Source: DASYXZ01 sp035946625 (GTDB taxonomy: Bacteria; Acidobacteriota; Terriglobia; UBA7540). Taken from it: DNA of 64,000 bases. Of this stretch, positions 8,654-16,162 are shown piece after piece; position 1 is the stretch's first letter; every line of letters begins with the position of its first letter. Where the stretch lies: NCBI GenBank assembly GCA_035946625.1, contig DASYZE010000032.1, forward strand, positions 62,001 through 126,000, given 5' to 3'. The notes under the pieces are model-generated. The model was not told the origin of the DNA, ran no database searches, and worked only from the letters and a program-made list of their open reading frames with translations. The position numbers were made by a program, and so were the translations under genes.

Positions 8654-9012
8654 GTTCAGAAGAGTGGTGCCGCCATGGGATCAACGATGTGCAATGGAGC
8701 GTTGTTTGATCTATTGCCATCACCTGCCAGTCGCAGTCACCGCCCCTTCCGTCCTTCGCAGAATACCTTCCGGCTTGAGCCGAAAGGATCACATTGGGCG
8801 GGAATTGCTCCCTCCAAATCCGTGTTGGTTGCGTTCAGAAGAGTGGTGCCGCCATGGGCTCGTCGATGTGCAATGGGCCGTTGCTGATCTATTGCCATCA
8901 TCTGCCAACCGCAGTCACCACCCCTCCGTCCTTCGCAGGATACCTTCCGGTTTGAGCCGAAAGGGTCACATCAGGCGGCTATTGCGCCCGCCAAATCCGA
9001 ATTGGCCGGAAC
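8654..9012. repeat. Tandem duplication of an IS110 3' end, 179-bp period
   Basis: Two copies of a unit starting GTTCAGAAGAGTGGTGCCGC occur at 8654 and 8833, with matching blocks through CCTTCCGG...TTGAGCCGAAAGG and ending CCAAATCCG. The second copy includes the last codons and stop of the transposase at 8971-10,056. The first encodes a diverged version of the same tail (TDLEGAIPA against SDLAGAIAA). The first copy is therefore probably the remaining 3' end of an older IS110 element. The rest of the gap 8315-8653 shows no gene. Confidence 0.7.
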
Positions 9013-10056
9013 TTTTGTCCAGCAGAAATCCTGTTCCCTGAGCCACATCTTGCACAGAATGATGGCAAGCTTGCGAGCGACTGCAATACGGGCTTTGGAG
9101 AATCCGTGTCTTTTGGCAATCTTCATGCCCCACGCTTTCAGCGCGCACCAATTCTTGGTGCTGGTCAAAACCACCGTTGCTGCCTGAACCAGATGGTAGC
9201 GCGTCATCACGTCTCCACGCCGTGAAGTATTGCCTCTGATGTCGGTCTCGCCGGATTGATATTGCCGGGGCGTCAGGCCGAAATACGCGCCAATATCGCC
9301 GGCGTCTGCAAACCGTTTTGGGTTATCAACGGCAGTGACGAACGACAGTGCGACGATGGGGCCGACCCCAGGAGCCGTCATCAGGCGACGGCAAACAGGA
9401 TCAGCCTTCGCCTTGGCCACGACTTTTTTGCTCACCACATCCAATTGCTTGCGAAGATTTTCGTATAGGTCGAGCGATGGCATCACCGACTCGCGAACAA
9501 GAATGCCGCGCTCGTCGGCCCGATCAAGGATTGCAAGAACGCGGTCGCGGAAGGTTTTCGCGCAGGCCTTGCCACGCGGGACGATCAGGCCAAACGGCTT
9601 AAGTGAACCCGTAATGTTGTTCTCCAGGCTTACCTTTTGGTGCACCAGAAATTGGCGCATCCTGAGCAATGCCCGCGCTTCCTGACTGCACTGGCTGCGG
9701 ATGATTACAGGCTTGATAAAATCGCCGCCCATGCGCACCATCTGCGCCAACCCCCGCGCATCGTTCCTGTCCGTCTTGTTGCGCTGCGCTTTTAAGAATT
9801 CTGCGGCCTGGTACGATTCCAGACAGAGCATCGGCAAGTCCATCTTGCTCAGCTCCGTATACAGCCAGGCACTCATGGCTCCAGCTTCGAGGCCGACCGT
9901 CGTAATGAGCTTGGTATCGAGATGCTTTGTTATCCAGGCATAGATACCTGAAGGCTCTGTGAGAGCCTTGCCCTCCGCGACCCTGGTGCCCTTGCCATTC
10001 ACAATGCAGATTGCAGTTTGCCGTTGTGAGACATCTAACCCTATGTAATATTCCAT
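8971..10056 (-). CDS. IS110-family transposase 1
   Basis: 361 residues. The N-terminal RuvC-like DEDD domain shows YIGLDVSQ, GLEAG and KTDRNDARGLA. The C-terminal Tnp20 domain shows TAPGVGPIVALSF and YFGLTPRQYQSGE, where the serine before GE is the expected nucleophile. IS110 enzymes recombine circular intermediates guided by a bridge RNA made from the element's non-coding end. The frame appears intact. It belongs to a different subgroup from the neighbour at 10,375-11,409 (about one third identical by eye). Element ends cannot be fixed because IS110 elements lack inverted repeats. Confidence 0.92.
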   Translation of the reverse strand: MEYYIGLDVSQRQTAICIVNGKGTRVAEGKALTEPSGIYAWITKHLDTKLITTVGLEAGAMSAWLYTELSKMDLPMLCLESYQAAEFLKAQRNKTDRNDARGLAQMVRMGGDFIKPVIIRSQCSQEARALLRMRQFLVHQKVSLENNITGSLKPFGLIVPRGKACAKTFRDRVLAILDRADERGILVRESVMPSLDLYENLRKQLDVVSKKVVAKAKADPVCRRLMTAPGVGPIVALSFVTAVDNPKRFADAGDIGAYFGLTPRQYQSGETDIRGNTSRRGDVMTRYHLVQAATVVLTSTKNWCALKAWGMKIAKRHGFSKARIAVARKLAIILCKMWLREQDFCWTKVPANSDLAGAIAA

Positions 10057-10374
10057 CTATCTCTCCTATGTTTGCGTTACGGGAGAGGCATCCTACCGCT
10101 AAATTTAGAAAACCGCACCCGCAGCTACACTATGGGATCACGCTTCTTTCCGGGGTCGGCGTCGGCACGATGTGCTGTTTTAGGCGCCGCCCCAAGTGAC
10201 TGTCCATTCGAAGAGCGAGGGGAACTATCTCGTGGACGCAATAGGCAGTGATGTACTGCTTTGCTGCCGTGGTGTCGTTCTCACCTCTGTCTCTTCCCGT
10301 CCTGCCGGACGGCCACGCCTTACGGCGAAGAATATCTAAACAAACCTTGTTCCTTCTTGATTATGTGACTGAGA
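10057..10374 (-). other. Gap between two IS110 elements; possible bridge-RNA region
   Basis: 318 bp with no credible gene. In the IS110 group the bridge RNA is encoded upstream of the transposase, which here is 10,057 to roughly 10,250 for transposase 1. The sequence has several short GC-rich self-complementary stretches. The remainder should be the 3' flank of transposase 2. The assignment rests on family knowledge, not on a recognised motif. Confidence 0.3.
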
Positions 10375-11409
10375 TCAGGCCGCCATCGCGGCGGATTCTT
10401 CGTTCATTTCAAACACCGTTCCGTCGCGCCACATCGCATGCATGATGACCGCCAGCCTGCGGGCGACCGCCACGCATGCCTTCTTCTTCGAACCGCGCTT
10501 GGCGAGCCGCAAGCCCCAGGCCTTCAACGCGTTTGGCTTACCCCTGCTCAGCATGCACTTGGCTGCCTCAAACAAATGACTTCGCAGGAAGGCGTCGCCG
10601 CACTTCGTGATATGGCCGTCGTAGTCAACCTCGCCGGACGCGTACTTGCGCGGCGTCAGCCCCACGGCGGCACCGACCGCCTTCGAATGTCGGAAGCGTT
10701 CCGGGCGATCCACAAATGTCTTGAAGGCGAGGGCGGTCAGAGGACCCACACCAGGAATCGTCATGAAGAGTATGCAAATCTGATCTTTCTTTACACAATC
10801 CAGAACCATCTTTTCGAGAGCGGCGCACTGTTGGACGAGGTGGCGTCGAACCTCCAACATCGGAAAGACGTAAGCCCGCAACTCTTCATCGTCCTGGACC
10901 AGTTCCCGGATGCGCTGCTCGTACTTTGCCGGCGTCACCTTGCCGGTCTTGAGGCCGAACACTTTCAGGGTTCCCCGGATCTGGCTGTCAATATCAAGCC
11001 GTTTGTCCAAAAGGCATCGACGGTTGCCGAGCAACACCCGCAGCTTCTGGCTCTGATGGCTCTTCACATGCACTTCACGGAACCAGCCTGTGCGCATGAT
11101 ATGCGCCAGACCGCGAGCATCATTGCGGTCTGTCTTCACCTGCTGAGCCTTCATCGCCGCCTTTGCGTGCCGGGTCTCGATACAGATCGCCGGCCAGTCC
11201 ATACCGAGCAGCTCGTGGCAGAGCCACGGCGTCAAGCCACCGGCTTCAAGGCCGACTCGTTCCATGGGAAGGCCAAGCGCCTTCAGCCATTGATTGATGG
11301 CCGCGGGCTCGGTTGGAACCTCCCCTTCGCTGATGAGTTCACCTTCATGATTGACGATACATATAGATGTGCTATTCAAGGAAATATCTAAACCACAGTA
11401 ATAGTTCAT
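10375..11409 (-). CDS. IS110-family transposase 2
   Basis: 344 residues, apparently intact. DEDD-domain motifs: YYCGLDISLNS, GLEAGG and KTDRNDARGLAHI. Tnp20-domain motifs: TIPGVGPLTALAF and AVGLTPRKYASGEVD with the catalytic serine. It lies in the same orientation as transposase 1 but differs clearly in sequence, so these are two independent insertions. The 5' non-coding region (11,410 to about 11,590) would hold its bridge RNA. Both elements sit between the two copies of the leader/small-gene module. Confidence 0.92.
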   Translation of the reverse strand: MNYYCGLDISLNSTSICIVNHEGELISEGEVPTEPAAINQWLKALGLPMERVGLEAGGLTPWLCHELLGMDWPAICIETRHAKAAMKAQQVKTDRNDARGLAHIMRTGWFREVHVKSHQSQKLRVLLGNRRCLLDKRLDIDSQIRGTLKVFGLKTGKVTPAKYEQRIRELVQDDEELRAYVFPMLEVRRHLVQQCAALEKMVLDCVKKDQICILFMTIPGVGPLTALAFKTFVDRPERFRHSKAVGAAVGLTPRKYASGEVDYDGHITKCGDAFLRSHLFEAAKCMLSRGKPNALKAWGLRLAKRGSKKKACVAVARRLAVIMHAMWRDGTVFEMNEESAAMAA

Positions 11410-11592
11410 AACGTTCTCCGTTGTTGAAGGTGTTGCAGATCACTGCTTTTACACCGGAAAGCGTTTATTTTGTGTTACCCGCTCACGATCTATTCACAGC
11501 CACCGGTTTTCGCCCGCATTACAGTATCTCGTGGTCCGGGGTTATGACCCCCGCGCTCCGTCGCAGCCGGTCCGGCTGCGGCGGGCGTGCGC

Positions 11593-11850
11593 TTAGAACT
11601 GGGCGAGCTGTCGCGAGATACGGTCGCCAACGGCGAGAGTTAGAACTGCGACAGGGAGGGTAGCCAGACCCAGCGTGACACCGCCTGCGACAGCAAGGAG
11701 GGTTCCAGTAGATGCGATAGCAAAGGCCGCAGACATGCCGCAGGCAACTTCTCCGAAAAAAACACTCAAGACAGCAAGCGGAGCAAGTCCGCAAACCACA
11801 CGAGTGGCAAAATCAGCGGTATTATTAAAGGTTTTACTGAGCTTCGACAT
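11593..11850 (-). CDS. Small membrane protein
   Basis: I choose the ATG at 11,850 (MSKLSKTFNN), preceded by GGAGAG; an in-frame ATG at 11,874 lacks a site. 85 residues with two hydrophobic segments: VVCGLAPLAVLSVFFGEVACGM and a long Ala/Gly/Leu-rich stretch LLAVAGGVTLGLATLPVAVLTLAV. An inner-membrane protein of unknown function. A copy of the 25-bp motif (11,908-11,932) lies 58 bp upstream of its start. Confidence 0.6.
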   Translation of the reverse strand: MSKLSKTFNNTADFATRVVCGLAPLAVLSVFFGEVACGMSAAFAIASTGTLLAVAGGVTLGLATLPVAVLTLAVGDRISRQLAQF

Positions 11851-11907
11851 TTTTTCTCTCCATTTACGTTTCACATAGCAAATACCACCCTAAAGGCGAA
11901 TCAGCCT

Positions 11908-11932
11908 TATGTCTAATCACGAATTGTTACAA
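11908..11932 (-). promoter_or_regulatory. Repeated upstream motif, copy 1
   Basis: On the minus strand the core TTGTAACAATTCGTGA is followed by TTAGACATA. Copies 2 and 3 lie at 14,566-14,588 and 15,966-15,990. Each is 48-81 bp upstream of a leftward CDS and in the same orientation relative to it. It contains the palindrome TTGTAACAA. Probably a promoter/operator shared by island genes; the -35/-10 assignment is unclear. Confidence 0.6.
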
Positions 11933-11984
11933 AGAGGCGATAAGCCGATCCTAAAAACGGTATTTCTGTTTCTTTTCAATCCCT

Positions 11985-12294
11985 TACTTGGCTTTCTGTT
12001 TTCCGCGAAACACGCATGAGATTCCGACATAGAGCCACTGCGTGAACTTCAGTCCAGCCGTGCTGCTAAGCGCAGTTCGATGCGCGGACGTGAGGCTGCA
12101 TTTTCTTCCTTCTGCCGATTCCCCCGTCACAGGCCTTTCAAGATTCCGGTGTAGCACGCCCTGCGTGTGAAGCCGCAAGCGCAAGGCTCCTTCTCTTCGT
12201 TGCGGTCCTGGCGGATGCAGCGCACGCCGTGCCGCGCTTTCCCTCAAGCATGAAAGGCCTCGGGTGCCGGGGCCTCGAAACAGAGGAGGAAAAC
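11985..12294 (+). promoter_or_regulatory. Long leader, copy 2 of the duplicated module
   Basis: This non-coding stretch is the counterpart of 7778-8086, with several identical blocks of 15-20 bp and the AGGCC...GGCCT hairpin immediately before GAGGAGGAAAA and the ATG at 12,295. The two copies are diverged rather than recent duplicates. Confidence 0.5.
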
Positions 12295-12501
12295 ATGAAC
12301 TTGATAACGCGCATGGAACTGACAGATCACAGCGAAGCCGAACTGGCTGCATTGTTCGCCCTGATATCGAGCGAGTTTGCTCATGCGAAGCAAGGGTCGC
12401 TTGAATGGCACGGTGCCACGATATCGCTGGATAACATCCGTCGCGAACAGGCGGCAAGACGCGCGGTAACACGGACACGGCCTCGCGGTCCGGAGTGCTA
12501 A
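12295..12501 (+). CDS. Small conserved mobile-element protein, copy 2
   Basis: 68 residues starting at an ATG 6 bp after GAGGAGG. Paralogue of the product at 8087-8314: MNLITRMELTDHSEAELAAL, then QGSLEWHGATISLDNIRREQAAR. The match covers nearly the whole length, with one gap-free block in each half. Its stop overlaps the first possible start (GTG, 12,495) of the following peptidase gene. Function unknown. Confidence 0.65.
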   Translation: MNLITRMELTDHSEAELAALFALISSEFAHAKQGSLEWHGATISLDNIRREQAARRAVTRTRPRGPEC

Positions 12502-13697
12502 AGCCCCGCGCCCCTTCGCAGCCAAAGCGACGGCGGCGTGCACGTCAAGTCATGGCAGGGTCAGGGCCACTGTGTTTGCACTCGATCACGATTTCGGATT
12601 TCCGCTGTGTTACTATGGCCGCGTTCACTCTGACAACGCTTGGGGCGGACTGGCCAGAGCCGAGTGGCCACGACGTTCAAGTGACGAGAGACCATGGGGC
12701 GATAATGCCGCCACTGACAGATGAAATCGCCTTTCGCGTGCTGCCAGAGATCGACGCGCCTCCTCGGTTTCCTGAAGGTGTACAGCGTGAGGCCGTTCTC
12801 ATGCTTGCTGAACGCTTGCCATCACAAGTCACGAGGAAAGCACTCCTTTGGGTGACTACTTTGCAGGCTCATATCGAAAACGAGCTGTGGTTGAACTGGG
12901 CGAATAACATCCCTGGTTTTCAAGGAGTCACGTATGGCTTTGTTCCGGTTGCCGAAGGAAGCCGAGCTAATGGCGGGATCAAGCAATTCGGGAGCTACGT
13001 ATTCGGAGTCGCCATCGAAATCGAACCTGGCGAGAGCCCAGACCAGGCCATAGAGTTGCTACGATATGAGAATATTCCGTTCGCCTGCGTCTTTAATCGT
13101 CGGCTAGCGGAGCTGCATGTGGCGAACCCGAACTTCCCAGTGGGTACGGGTGCGTGCTGGGCTCGTTCGCAAAAGCGCAAAATACAACCAGCGTCGGATG
13201 GAGTACTGACCGCTGCGCACGTGGTCCAACAAGCCAGACTGCGTGGTCCCGTGTCGATGGATGCGCCAGGCCTCTGGCACCTTGGTGATCGCGGGACCTG
13301 TAAGATCGATGCGGCTTTGGTTGTCCAGACTGGGTGCATTCCCTCGGGCACGTCGCGCCTGCCGATTCAGTACCATCCAATCGGGACGACAGATGTTTTT
13401 TTTGATGGAGTCGGTACGGCGGGTACTGTGCACGCCAGGATTACACATACAATCACACATCCGACCTATCTGAGTGGCCGAAATCCGATGCGGGTTTTCT
13501 TCGACAAGTACGGCGTTTCTGGAGACAGCGGCGCCCTTATCCGAGAAAAGAACACTGGACTGGGTGTGGCGCTATATATGGGACGAGAATTGGTGCCCCC
13601 TTTCATAGGGGCTCCGGCCACAATGGCAACGTTCGAGGGTGTCGCTCAGCATCTGGGTCAGGCCGAGTACGTTCTTCAAGCGGAGTTGTCAATTTGA
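12495..13697 (+). CDS. Predicted trypsin-like serine peptidase
   Basis: The frame encodes up to 400 residues; starts at 12,495 (GTG), 12,615 (ATG) or 12,705 (ATG) are all possible. The first 40 residues look non-native, so a later start is likely. A chymotrypsin-fold triad is visible in order: His in GVLTAAHVV, Asp in CKIDAALVV and Ser in GVSGDSGALI. About 150 residues of unknown fold precede the peptidase domain (IEIEPGESPDQAIELL and similar). No signal peptide or membrane segment is seen, so it should act in the cytoplasm. It is followed 15 bp later by a small protein of the type found with such peptidases. Together they resemble predicted peptidase-effector conflict modules. Confidence 0.7.
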   Translation: MLKPRAPSQPKRRRRARQVMAGSGPLCLHSITISDFRCVTMAAFTLTTLGADWPEPSGHDVQVTRDHGAIMPPLTDEIAFRVLPEIDAPPRFPEGVQREAVLMLAERLPSQVTRKALLWVTTLQAHIENELWLNWANNIPGFQGVTYGFVPVAEGSRANGGIKQFGSYVFGVAIEIEPGESPDQAIELLRYENIPFACVFNRRLAELHVANPNFPVGTGACWARSQKRKIQPASDGVLTAAHVVQQARLRGPVSMDAPGLWHLGDRGTCKIDAALVVQTGCIPSGTSRLPIQYHPIGTTDVFFDGVGTAGTVHARITHTITHPTYLSGRNPMRVFFDKYGVSGDSGALIREKNTGLGVALYMGRELVPPFIGAPATMATFEGVAQHLGQAEYVLQAELSI

Positions 13698-13712
13698 AAT
13701 AGGAGGTGGTCA

Positions 13713-14066
13713 ATGCCCACAGACAAGAGCACGATCAAGATCATCAGCGGCCCGCCGCCAACGCCTGCTGGCGCTGAGCCGGAGTCACTTCCGCGAGAAG
13801 GTGAATTTCCCGGTGTCGCCGAAGAGCATCTTCGATGGCCTCACTTCACCAGCAAGCCGGTAAAACAACTGACTGACGAGATCGCGAATCTGAAGGGGCA
13901 GTTAGCGGTAATCGTTCAACATCTCGCTCAATCGGTCGTTGACAACGCGACGTTAGACGAAATCAGCGTTGGCCTTGCGGTCAGTCTAGAGGGAGATATC
14001 GGTATTGCCAGTGCTGGGGCTGAGGCGAGCATCGAACTTAAGTTCAAGGTTAAATCGTCATCGTGA
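13713..14066 (+). CDS. Peptidase-partner protein (Pepco/trypsin-co-occurring type)
   Basis: 117 residues, ATG preceded by AGGAGG. A low-complexity N-terminus (ISGPPPTPAGAEP) is followed by a helix (LTDEIANLKGQLAVIVQHL) and a beta-rich end LDEISVGLAVSLEGDIGIAS...EASIELKFKV. That order, a helix then LDEI.V.L..S.EGD...A....EASI.LKF, resembles the small domains that accompany trypsin-like and caspase-like peptidases in conflict operons. It is co-directional with the peptidase gene. The family assignment is from memory of the pattern and should be treated as tentative. Confidence 0.5.
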   Translation: MPTDKSTIKIISGPPPTPAGAEPESLPREGEFPGVAEEHLRWPHFTSKPVKQLTDEIANLKGQLAVIVQHLAQSVVDNATLDEISVGLAVSLEGDIGIASAGAEASIELKFKVKSSS

Positions 14067-14107
14067 ATCGCAGGAGGGCAGAGCTTGGTTTTACCTGCAA
14101 GAGGGGC

Positions 14108-14485
14108 TCAAGCGGGAGGGCTCGGGAACTGAGGCTTCTGTTTGCTGGGCGGCTTTGGCGGACACCCGATGATGGCATCACCACCGATGTGTTCGTACCC
14201 TTCCTGCGCATTGCCGCAGAGTCTTGCGTTGCCGAAGAGTTCCGCGTCGCCATATAGGAGGCCGTCGTCGCATACTAGGGCGGCCGCATAGACCTTCGCG
14301 TCTGGAAGAATCCAAGCAGTGCCGTCGTGCGAAAGGTTGGCTTCGTTCTCAACGTAACCTCCAAGATCCCCTTTCTTGACGAAGCCGAAATCCTTAGTAG
14401 CACGGATTCGGAAAAGAGTGTGGTAACCATCGCCGTCCAGAAAAGTAATATTGTCGCTATGTAACAGTTCGAATTTCTTGCTCAT
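14108..14485 (-). CDS. Hexapeptide-repeat-like accessory protein
   Basis: 125 residues. The N-terminus FRIRATKDFGFVKKGDLGGYVENEANLSHDGTAWI matches a family found in phages and conjugative elements (IRA..DF..VK.GDLGG.VE.E.NLS). It is followed by short beta-helix-like repeats such as DAKVYAAALVCDDGLLYGDAEL and NARLCGNAQ. A left-handed beta helix is likely; no catalytic site is visible. The Pro-rich tail (PPKPPSKQKPQFPSPP) replaces the longer repeat region of relatives. A copy of the repeated upstream motif lies 81 bp before the start. Confidence 0.6.
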   Translation of the reverse strand: MSKKFELLHSDNITFLDGDGYHTLFRIRATKDFGFVKKGDLGGYVENEANLSHDGTAWILPDAKVYAAALVCDDGLLYGDAELFGNARLCGNAQEGYEHIGGDAIIGCPPKPPSKQKPQFPSPPA

Positions 14486-14565
14486 TCCGCGAACCCTTTC
14501 AGTTGCTCACCGGTCACAGATGAATTCCATGGGACAGACTTCTTGATAGGCGAGAGCAGGGAAGA

Positions 14566-14588
14566 TATCCAATCACAAATTGTTACAA
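14566..14588 (-). promoter_or_regulatory. Repeated upstream motif, copy 2
   Basis: Minus-strand core TTGTAACAATTTGTGATTGG, differing from copies 1 and 3 at few positions. It lies 81 bp upstream of the start at 14,485. Confidence 0.6.
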
Positions 14589-14654
14589 AACGCAGATTTT
14601 GATTTACGTAATCAATGACGCTGACCGGCCGACGCGAGAATTCGGTGCGCTGGC

Positions 14655-14867
14655 TCATGACGCACCCATTTCGGCTATTTCGTCGAGCACAGCTGCGCGG
14701 ATGACGCGCGCCTTGGCCATAACTTCCAGCGTGTGGTCGAACATTTCGTCGGGCTCGAAGCAGAATAGCTCCGGCACCGTGAGCAGTTCCCCGAGGACTT
14801 CAATCAAGTCGTCGATGTGGCGTTCGGCGAGAGTTCTCTTCGCCCGTGGCTGTATTTGGTAGTGCAT
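14655..14867 (-). CDS. Small hypothetical helical protein
   Basis: 70 residues, ATG preceded by AAGGAGATCATC. The sequence is helical and acidic (RHIDDLIEVLGELLTVPELF, then FDHTLEVMAKARVIRAAVLDEIAEM). No motif or membrane segment. Not recognised. It ends 170 bp before the hexapeptide-like gene and lies 30 bp after the end of the gene at 14,897-15,133, all leftward, so it may be cotranscribed with the latter. Confidence 0.55.
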   Translation of the reverse strand: MHYQIQPRAKRTLAERHIDDLIEVLGELLTVPELFCFEPDEMFDHTLEVMAKARVIRAAVLDEIAEMGAS

Positions 14868-14896
14868 GATGATCTCCTTTTCAAGGAGGAAGAGCG

Positions 14897-15133
14897 CTAA
14901 GCGCCCTTCCCCTCAGTTGCTTCTGGTTGAACGGTTGCTGCTACGGCTTTCGGCTTCGGCGGAAAGGCCGCGTAACGTTTGCCGTTGATGAGGAAGCTGT
15001 AACCGGTGCCCTTCTTGTGGGCGAAGGCGGCGCCGACGCGCTTGTTTTCCTTCTTGCCGTCGCTCTCGAGGGTGTCGAAGATGTAGAAGGCCGGTATCTG
15101 TTTCTCTTTGGTCGTTTCGGTTTGTGGTGTCAT
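14897..15133 (-). CDS. Small conserved island protein behind a structured leader
   Basis: I choose the ATG at 15,133 (MTPQTETTKE), preceded by AAGGAG; the frame extends upstream only through the repeated leader. 78 residues. The middle IFDTLESDGKKENKRVGAAFAH, then KKGTGYSFLINGKRYAAFPPK, resembles short proteins of proteobacterial conjugative elements in which a (I/V)G.AF.H..G.G..F.L segment is conserved. The role is unknown. A 100-bp leader shared with the gene at 18,685-19,068 lies 58 bp upstream. Confidence 0.6.
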   Translation of the reverse strand: MTPQTETTKEKQIPAFYIFDTLESDGKKENKRVGAAFAHKKGTGYSFLINGKRYAAFPPKPKAVAATVQPEATEGKGA

Positions 15134-15190
15134 CGCTTTTTCTCCTTTTTCGTGTTTGAACAAATCCCCGAGGGGATGGTCCCCGTCGCC

Positions 15191-15291
15191 TATGCGCCAG
15201 GGCGCGGCGTCATACAGGAAAATTGGGGGAGACCGTCTACGGGGGAACCGATTGTTCCTGTTGACGCGGGAAGCGCCCGCGCATAGCAGGG
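15191..15291 (-). promoter_or_regulatory. Structured leader L, copy 1
   Basis: About 100 bp nearly identical to 19,119-19,217. The ends are complementary (ATGCGCCAGGGCGC against GCGCCCGCGCAT, 2-nt bulge). The interior contains CATACAGGAAAATTGGGGGA in both copies. It lies 58 bp upstream of the start at 15,133. Two unrelated proteins follow the two copies, which points to a shared cis-regulatory RNA or promoter module. The surrounding gap 15,134-15,558 has no other feature I can support. Confidence 0.6.
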
Positions 15292-15558
15292 AATCAGACG
15301 ATGCCGGAGGGATTTGTAAATACGGCTTCAGGAGAAAAGATGGCAACGACCGGAACGGCGACGATGAAACTGGGCTCACCGGCCAATTGCCTATCGAGGA
15401 GGAAGCAGGAGGATTAACAAGGCGTCTACGCTCCTAAGATTGGTGAAACAAGCAGCAACGTGAACACTGGCGGCGTTGAAGCCAGAGCTGCGAAACCTCG
15501 GAAGTAGAAGTATCAGCGGAATTGCCTCACAGCCCTGTTCACATCATGCCTTTGAGTC

Positions 15559-15918
15559 TTAACCAAGAGAGAATGAGCTATGGACGCGCCACTTTCCGTC
15601 CGGGCTTTTTTCCAGGAACGCATTAACGCGATTTTCCCGGTTTGTTTCTGGGCCAAAAGGGGCGTGCAGCGGAACAGTATGTCCAGGGTACATAACAAAC
15701 AGCCTTAGGCCATGCGCCCACGCCGTGAAGCGCATCTTTAGCAGCGTGGGATCAGTCCAATTGGGCTTTATTTTTGTATAAGGGAGAAATGTAGCGCCGC
15801 TTTTATACAGGCTTTCGAACTTTCCGAGGGAGGTAACCTGCTTCTCCTTCATCCGCACCTCGCGTCCCGCGAATTTGTTGAATATGCGATTGATATCGGG
15901 CTGTGATTTCATATGCAA
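15559..15918 (-). CDS. Conserved hypothetical island protein
   Basis: 119 residues from the ATG at 15,918, or two less from 15,912. Features: INRIFNKFAGREVRMKEKQV near the N-terminus, a middle segment DPTLLKMRFTAWAHGLRLFVMYPG, and a C-terminus RVNAFLEKSPDGKWRVHSSFSLG. The last pattern (RVN..LEK..DGKWR...F.LG) recurs in small proteins of plasmids and conjugative islands and suggests a small beta domain. No catalytic residues. A copy of the repeated upstream motif lies 48 bp upstream. Confidence 0.65.
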   Translation of the reverse strand: MHMKSQPDINRIFNKFAGREVRMKEKQVTSLGKFESLYKSGATFLPYTKIKPNWTDPTLLKMRFTAWAHGLRLFVMYPGHTVPLHAPFGPETNRENRVNAFLEKSPDGKWRVHSSFSLG

Positions 15919-15965
15919 CGCTCCGCTGACTGTTCAAGGGGCTTACCTTAAATATGATTCTGCAC

Positions 15966-15990
15966 TATGTCCAGTCACGAATTGTTACAA
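15966..15990 (-). promoter_or_regulatory. Repeated upstream motif, copy 3
   Basis: Minus-strand core TTGTAACAATTCGTGACTGG followed by ACATA. It matches copy 1 at all but two or three positions and lies 48 bp before the start at 15,918. Confidence 0.6.
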
Positions 15991-16162
15991 TATAGGAAAT
16001 AATGATTGTCATAATCTATGATCTCGGAAGCGGTTCAAAAGTTGAGTCGGAACGCGCCGATATAAAAACGTCCGACGCAGCCTCCCTGATGGAAGATCTT
16101 CCACAGCAAAAATTGCGCTACACTCAGGTCAACGCCGGACGACAAGCCGCCAGAGAACGAAT

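Noticed and set aside
10438..11391. A 317-residue open frame on the plus strand
   Set aside because: It is antisense to the second IS110 transposase.
10226..11534. TATCTCGTGG present upstream of both IS110 transposases (10,226 and 11,525)
   Set aside because: Considered as a shared element end or target, but a 10-mer at unequal distances (170 and 116 bp) from the starts is weak and flanks do not match.
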